NCBI RefSeq assembly: GCF_051020985.1
Contig: NC_134999.1
Location: forward strand, 9,362,001 to 9,426,000
Reading direction: 5' to 3'
Source: Nomia melanderi
Lineage: Eukaryota; Arthropoda; Insecta; Hymenoptera; Halictidae
DNA: 64,000 nt
Both the position numbers and the translations under genes were made by a program. Positions 58,431-64,000 of this stretch are shown one piece after another; positions within the stretch are counted from its first letter, which is position 1, and each line of letters opens with the position of its first letter. A model generated the notes under the pieces. The model had not been told where the DNA came from and did not search any database. It saw only the letters and a program-made list of their open reading frames with translations.

Positions 58431-59860
58431 ACGACCCTCAGTGGGAATACCCCCTTAACCACGAAACCACGGCACCGTGACGTGTACCTCGAAACCGCCG
58501 TCCCGTAGTTTCGTTGATCACAGAATCAACACCTCCCCTCCTGCGACGACCGCCCTCGTCGCCGACGCCGTCGTGCTCTCGCCCCAACCCATCCTCCCTT
58601 TCCCTCACTCCCCAGCCGACACCCCATCTGCGCGACGGACCGAGAGTCGCGACGCTCCGAAGCGAAACCGTTTCCTCATTAATTCGTGAAATCGTCGAAC
58701 GACTCCCTTCCGTTCCAATGAGTCGCAAAGGAAACCGGCGACCTGCGGCACAGGGGGTGGGAAGGGGTTGAGGTGACGCAAAGATCCGCGGAAAAACGAG
58801 TATTATATGGACGTGTTTCTAATAATGACGCGATCGGAAGAAACATGTTTTTGGGATTAATGGCTGGAAAAATATACGACGGAGTGGGGAATTTTAGAAG
58901 TTGCATTGGAAAGTTCATTCAGCGATGACGTTGCTGCTATTTCGGAAATATTTCGAATTTAATATTAATCTTTTGAGTTGTCTTATGATTCCTTTGGTGA
59001 CCAGATTCGTAGACTTTAGATAACCTATTTTAGTGTTAATTATTTTTAGAAGCAAGAAAGTTACACATTTATATAATATTTGAGAAATGATGTTTTTTTG
59101 CATATAGTATCTTGACGTAAATCGAAGAATATTTATGATTATCAACTTCAATCTTCAAAGTCTTCATTATGGGTTTGAGCTAATATGATAGAAACGACTG
59201 ACTAGACGAATTTACATACAGACTTACGATAAACGAGAAGGACGACTTGTTAGAACAAAGAGCATTCATGAAATATTAAAGCAGAGAAGAGGAGAAGCAT
59301 CTATTTGCCGAAATTTTATATATTCCATTCTCATGCACAGACGTGACTCATAAAGGGACGCGAATTATTCCTTTAAAGCGTCCGAAGAGAGAGCTGCAAT
59401 TTGTAATAAGTGCACTGTACGTGGTGAAGTCTAGAGACGTGTGTCTTCGTCTCGTCAGAGGGGGGAGAAGGACTACGATAAAAGTTCCTTAACCATCTCT
59501 GAAATGACCAATAGAGCTGTGACACCAATAGGTCCACTTGAAAACGGGAACAACGTAAGTTCAAAGATACTGTTACAAACCACGAGACTTTAAAATTCAT
59601 ATAATTACACACTATCCCATGAATTGCCTTTCAATTGAAAAAATAAATTTGACTCAACTCGAAGCACTGTGTTCCGACAACTCAATTAACATTATACCGA
59701 ATAATTCGCTCGAAATCGTTCAAGGGGAAAACATTCGCGAAAACAAAGTTAAATACAAAACTGACCAAACAACATCTCCTGTCGAAACAAAAAGAAGAAA
59801 CCAGAAAAATATGCGAACTCTCTACCGCCAATCCAGCATCGCGCGATACGATCAGCGATT
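58431..59860. other. C-rich island then AT-rich spacer
   Basis: GC-rich at 58431-58800, then AT-rich with short random frames. A TGACTAGA word at 59206 matches the seed of the miR-279 family, but the following bases and the lack of a hairpin rule it out. Nothing else is notable. Confidence 0.6.
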
Positions 59861-61880
59861 CGATCGAGCGTCGAGCTACCCCTTCTTGCACTCATTAATT
59901 CTCGCGTAACCGCATGTGCACGTTCGCTCGCGTCTATCGAAAAAGCCAAACATGACAATGCGAATGAGGGGAGGGGGTGGAAGCTGACGGATCGCCGGGG
60001 GGATGAGCGGGCCGTCGTGGGGGTATAATGACGGCGTAAATGGGCGAGGCGCTTAATTAAAATGTTTAACACAGCCGCAAGTACGACGTCGAAACGGGAA
60101 ACTTAATTAAATTGGTTATGACAATAAAAATAGCGGCCGGCTAAGGTGGAGCAGCAAACGCGCCGGGGGTTGAGAGGGGGCAGGAATGAGGAAGGGCGAG
60201 CGAAAGGTAGGGTGAGGAAGCTGTACAGATAAACGAGTTCGCGTGCACGGGAAAGAGAGAAAAACAGAAGACCAGACAGAGAAGGATAGAGGAACATACA
60301 GACGAACAAGAAAATGGTAGCGGAGATAGAACAGGTTGACGGCAAAAAGGAAAAACGAAAAGTCCGGAAACAGAGTGGCGGAAGACGGGAAGAAAAAGAA
60401 AAGAAGAAGAAGGAAGGGAAAAAAGGGAAGAAAAAAGAGAAAGATAGATCAGCAGCGAGGAAATGTGAACAGCGGTCGCAAGAGTCCGGCCATACGGTAG
60501 CGTACGCCGCCACTGCACATATACATATGTGTCACTCGGTGTACATATGTGTCATAGGTACGCACGTTTAATCTGACCAGCACGCGTGCGACGACGCAAG
60601 CGTGTATCTGCGAGGATTTCGGGGTGAACAGTGGTCGACGGGGTGAGCGCTGGGGGTTGGGAGTTAAATATCGGGACTTGAGGAAGGGATAGGAGGGTGA
60701 GACGCGAAGGGAGAGAATCTGGCGGCAGAGAGAGAAATACAGCTAGAGAAAGGGGAAGAGGGATGAAGGGAGGGAGGCCCGTAGTGTCATTCCAGTTTTC
60801 CTCGGTCCGGAGCTAAGGGACGAAGAGGCTAGAGACGAGCGAAAGCGAAGGGGGAGAACGGTGGCACAGGATTTGCGAGACGTCACTGCGAAAATACGCG
60901 CAATTGAACTTTTCAACCCCGTCGGTCTTCCCCCTGTCCTCCCGGCCCGCAACCGATCCCCCGGCCCCTCTCCCTTTTCCCGTCCACTTCCATTTACTCT
61001 GTCGCCGTCGGATCCTCTGGCCCGGCTCGCCGATCCCGCCGTCTCTCTCCAGCCTTTTGTTCCTCTTTTTTCCGCTCGATCTGTACGTCTTATTCGTTCT
61101 ACCGTTGGCCCGCGAACCCTGTTCCCCTCGGTTCGCCGTGCTCGCGCTCGCGCGCGCCTCCTCCGCCGCCTCCGGCTCCGAGAGCGGGCCCTTCGCTCTT
61201 TTGTCACGGCACCCTTGTTCGCGCTGTCCCACTCTATTTGCCACCCCCCGTCGTTCCATCATCCCTCAAAGCCGTGGAGTCTAACCGGTGGCACACGGAG
61301 GGTTCGGGATATATACTGGGTGGTGTTGGTGACACGGCGACGATGCTGGTAGTAGTGGCGCGGTGGCTGCTGGCGAGAGACGCGGGCTGACGATGGTGGT
61401 GGTGCTGGGCCAGCGGCTTTCTCTCTCCCCTTGAATTTTTCTCCCTCCGTCGTCCACCTTCCTCCAGCCCGCCTCTTTGTCCCCCGGCGGCACGGAGTCT
61501 CGGGGTGGGATTTGCAGGAGCCGGCAAATATGCGTCCGATAAAGACTACCCACACAGCCGCGACCGTCCGCCAACCCTCCGCAGGGATTACCTGAAGCCT
61601 TCGCGGCGATGATCTCCTTCCGGCGAGGCTTTGCCCCAGAGTTTGCGCCCGCCCGTGAACGGTTAATGCGTGATGCCTGTACGCCGTTATCGTCGCCCGC
61701 GTCCTAATTGACAATCCCGCTACCCCGGCGACAAGCTGAGCCGCGCCGCGCCTCGCCGTGTTTGCAGACGCCTCGGTCTGGGGGATCGCGCTTTCGCGGG
61801 TTTCGGATTAGAGGAAATTATGATTCTTCAAGGGAGAGGTTCTAGTCGGATGTCGGAGCGGAGGGGAGATTTTGTGGGTG
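59861..61880. other. Large GC block with abrupt purine/pyrimidine switch
   Basis: The plus strand is purine-rich at 60140-60440 and again at 60640-60860. It changes sharply to pyrimidine-rich from about 60900 to 61260. The switch region (60860-60910) is balanced and contains GACGTCA and TACGCGCAA. GGTGGTGGTG/GCTGCTGG-like triplet text follows at 61318-61415. Strand-overlapping frames of 121-163 aa are composition artefacts. A divergent promoter at the switch is conceivable but unsupported by any exon. Confidence 0.55.
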
Positions 61881-63412
61881 TATTGGTTGAGCATGGAATT
61901 GTATTATCGATACGTTGAGCTCTGTTTTGCATGATTTTTGTGTGCATTGATACGGTTCTCTGCAGATTTCGTTGAACAATTGGTAAATTGTTGTATTTTG
62001 TTCATACAGTCTGATTTACCTCCTGGTTTAATTAATAGTTCAGAAATCAAAATAGCAAGGAGTTTATCAGAACTACAAAAGGAAACTATAAAGTACAAAA
62101 AGCTTTGAAAAGCGATTGTTCTGCAGTATCCTCAAAAAATGATTTCACATTTTAATGCAAAATATAATCCAACAAATTATGAAATCCAATTAACAGGTAT
62201 CGAGATACAATCTTTCTCGCGATGAAAATGAGAAACGATACTTCTCCGCGAAGCCCGAATACAATCTTCTAAACTCAGTCAGTGAATTCCGCGATTTCTG
62301 AAAGGCGAAACTCTTTCCATCCCCGCAAAAATCCGGACGCTTATCGATCGACGTCTATCTCGATACGTATCGGGCCGATTCCGACGGGGCAACAATTCAG
62401 AATATAAACGCGGGCGTGCGACTCGCGATGTATTATTGGTAAAAGGAGAGAGCAATCTCCACCGATAGCGGGCGCCTTTCGTTTCCACAATAAAAAGATC
62501 GATATCTCGTCGTGTTTCGCTCGATGCGACCGCCCAGGATTCTTTATCCCGACATCTGTGTCAAGGAAAAATTCCTTCGATCTTCGCCGCGATCTCGTCG
62601 TTCTCGGCTTCCTTCGTAATCCTTTCCCCATTGGCCGTGTAAGCAACGGGGGGAGAAACTTTCCCTTGGCTTTTCCCGTGGCTCGCGTCACGATAGTTTC
62701 AGCAACGCCAATCCAGTTTGGGGGATTCGACAAAGATTGCCCGATGTTAATGCGTCCACCCCGGGAAACCTTTCGACCGAGTCGGAAGAATGTCTCTTTG
62801 GGGTTGGAGTGGCGAATTTCATACTTCCGTCCAATATCCGGGATGCGCGCGCCAGGTTTCTGAAATTAGGACGACATTGTTCTTCAACGGTTGTACGATA
62901 CTTTGGTAAAAATTAAAATGGTATTTAAGTTGAAAATATTTTTTATTTACATGATATAGTTGCTGTCTACGAAGTATTAGAAGCAAATTGTCTTGTATAA
63001 GATGTACAGTTATATTTAAAACTGTCAGGGCAGACTGTTAGTAAAACTATTTGAAAGCTGAACATTAGAAGAGAAAGAGAGAGAGTTACAATAGGTGAAG
63101 TCTATTATCTCAATGCAAAAAGAATTTATGTACTATTTACTTTACTTTATATAATATTTTACTTTACTATGAATAATTTTTACTTTACTTTTTATCTTAA
63201 ATAATTCTAACATGGTGAGATGGTCATTATCAGACTTTAGATATCTAGAGGAATTAAAATTTGGTAAATAATTTATTAAAGAAAGATGAAACTGAAAAGA
63301 GTTATTCAGTTCCTAAATATAATATTATATCCTATAACTTTAAGTACTAATCTCTCTGTACGATTAATTTCATTTTTTCAATGTAAAGAATATGACCAGA
63401 ATCTACTGTTAA
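61881..63412. other. AT spacer, GC island 62261-62870, AT spacer
   Basis: The island has frames of 130 aa (minus) and 101 aa (plus) that overlap and match nothing. In the second spacer a three-copy repeat of TTTACTTTACT lies at 63136-63200. No gene is supported. Confidence 0.6.
63136..63200. repeat. Three-copy ~21-bp tandem repeat
   Basis: TTTACTTTACT begins each of three consecutive units (near 63137, 63158 and 63179), followed by diverged AT-rich filler, giving a period of about 21 bp. Confidence 0.75.
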
Positions 63413-63619
63413 CACTAGAATTACCGAGCAATCAAATTGATATTCTAAATCTCTCCACAGAAACTCCAAGGGCGCATCTACTAAAATTTTAATTGATTTT
63501 CAATTATGTTTGCTTATTACTAAATCAATTCCTTCGCCAATTTCTCACTGAAGTATCTATTATTTTTTCAATTATCGCAAAAAAGATCAGTGATCTTGTC
63601 CCATCTGGTAATTCTAGTC
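63413..63619. mobile_element. 207-bp piggyBac-like MITE
   Basis: The left end after TTAA (63409-63412) reads CACTAGAATTACCGAG. The right end in reverse complement reads GACTAGAATTACCAGATG, giving 12 consecutive identical bases (ACTAGAATTACC). The right flank is TCAA (63620-63623), one change from TTAA. The terminus resembles that of 34417-34586 (CACTAGGTTTACG), so the two may be related families. The interior is AT-rich and non-coding. Confidence 0.7.
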
Positions 63620-63623
63620 TCAA

Positions 63624-64000
63624 TGAACAAAATTCGGTGGTATGGGTATATTTTTCATTTCGCCGTACGATGCGAAATGGGTTAATCGACTATGAGAACA
63701 ACCGTAGGATCGCGCGTGGCTGCTTGACACCCGGCGGGTGTCGCGTCGTGTTCGATCGGCCGCTTGTTTTCCTCGCGTGTGTCCGGGGAGGAAACGGTAG
63801 TCGGACGAAAGGATCCACGCGGACGATCAATCACTGTCCACCGCGAGGAGTCCCGATTCCAGGCGGCGACGGCGCGCTCGCTCGCACGGCCACGGGTTAA
63901 CCATCGATCGCCGATCGAGATGAAAGATCCGTTCGAGCATCACGGCACATCCATAACTTTCGGCCCTAAGTTATTATGATTTACGACGCTCCGCGGCCGG
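63624..64000. other. GC-rich block at the right edge
   Basis: GC-rich and CpG-dense from about 63660 to the end, like the other islands. A 135 aa plus frame (63493-63900) crosses from the mobile element into the island, which argues against it being a real gene. The island is cut by the window end. Confidence 0.6.

Noticed and set aside
59206..59228. TGACTAGA, seed of the miR-279 family
   Set aside because: Bases after the seed differ from the mature sequence and no hairpin precursor can be folded around it.
1..64000. CRISPR arrays, operons, bacterial promoters or terminators
   Set aside because: Composition, absence of dense genes and presence of eukaryotic repeats rule out a prokaryotic reading; no spaced identical repeats were seen.

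Overview
This is a eukaryotic, almost certainly insect, intergenic or intronic interval. I could not support a single protein-coding gene, tRNA, rRNA or known microRNA in it. The base composition is a strong mosaic: AT-rich spacers full of TAATTA/ATTAAT words alternate every 0.5-2 kb with GC-rich, CpG-dense islands. That mosaic, short simple repeats such as (AGCC)n, (GA)n and (GT)n, and small TTAA- and TA-flanked inverted-repeat elements fit a hymenopteran genome (bee, wasp or ant) best. The taxon is an inference, since no diagnostic gene is present. The translated open frames are what stop-poor GC-rich or one-sided pyrimidine/purine sequence gives by chance; none shows a recognisable domain.

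Layout. 1-8000: AT-rich spacers with small islands at 1-400, 3240-3860 and 6840-7330. 8000-12000: dense GC islands holding two diverged copies of one ~97 bp element (9438-9534 and 10952-11050). 12000-22270: alternating islands and spacers. 22270-24370: a large island with a kilobase of pyrimidine-rich sequence and a CAGC-type minisatellite with 32-bp higher-order spacing. 24780-24954: a clean 175 bp inverted-repeat element between TTA duplications. 27831-28098: another inverted-repeat element. 29250-31190: a GC island split by about 1.1 kb of different sequence lying between 107 bp direct repeats. 34417-34586 and 63413-63619: two TTAA-type (piggyBac-like) miniature elements. 37121-37946 and 47234-47706: two TA-flanked elements beginning CAGGGTG. 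42890-43876: a cluster of GTTAAC/ATCGAT words, then a diverged tandem duplication of about 150 bp with 262-bp offset. 50700-52720: about 2 kb of purine-rich DNA. 59860-61880: a GC block in which purine bias switches abruptly to pyrimidine bias near 60890.

No genes can be shown to work together here. The most plausible reading is a gene desert or giant intron carrying cis-regulatory DNA: GC islands embedded in AT-rich DNA, many homeodomain-type sites (TAATTA; a recurring GCAATAAAC word), and local duplications of element-sized blocks that keep short identical cores. The best leads are the duplicated 9.4/10.9 kb element, the 43.5 kb tandem duplication, the 107 bp direct repeats around a 1.1 kb insert, and the five short mobile-element remnants with readable ends.
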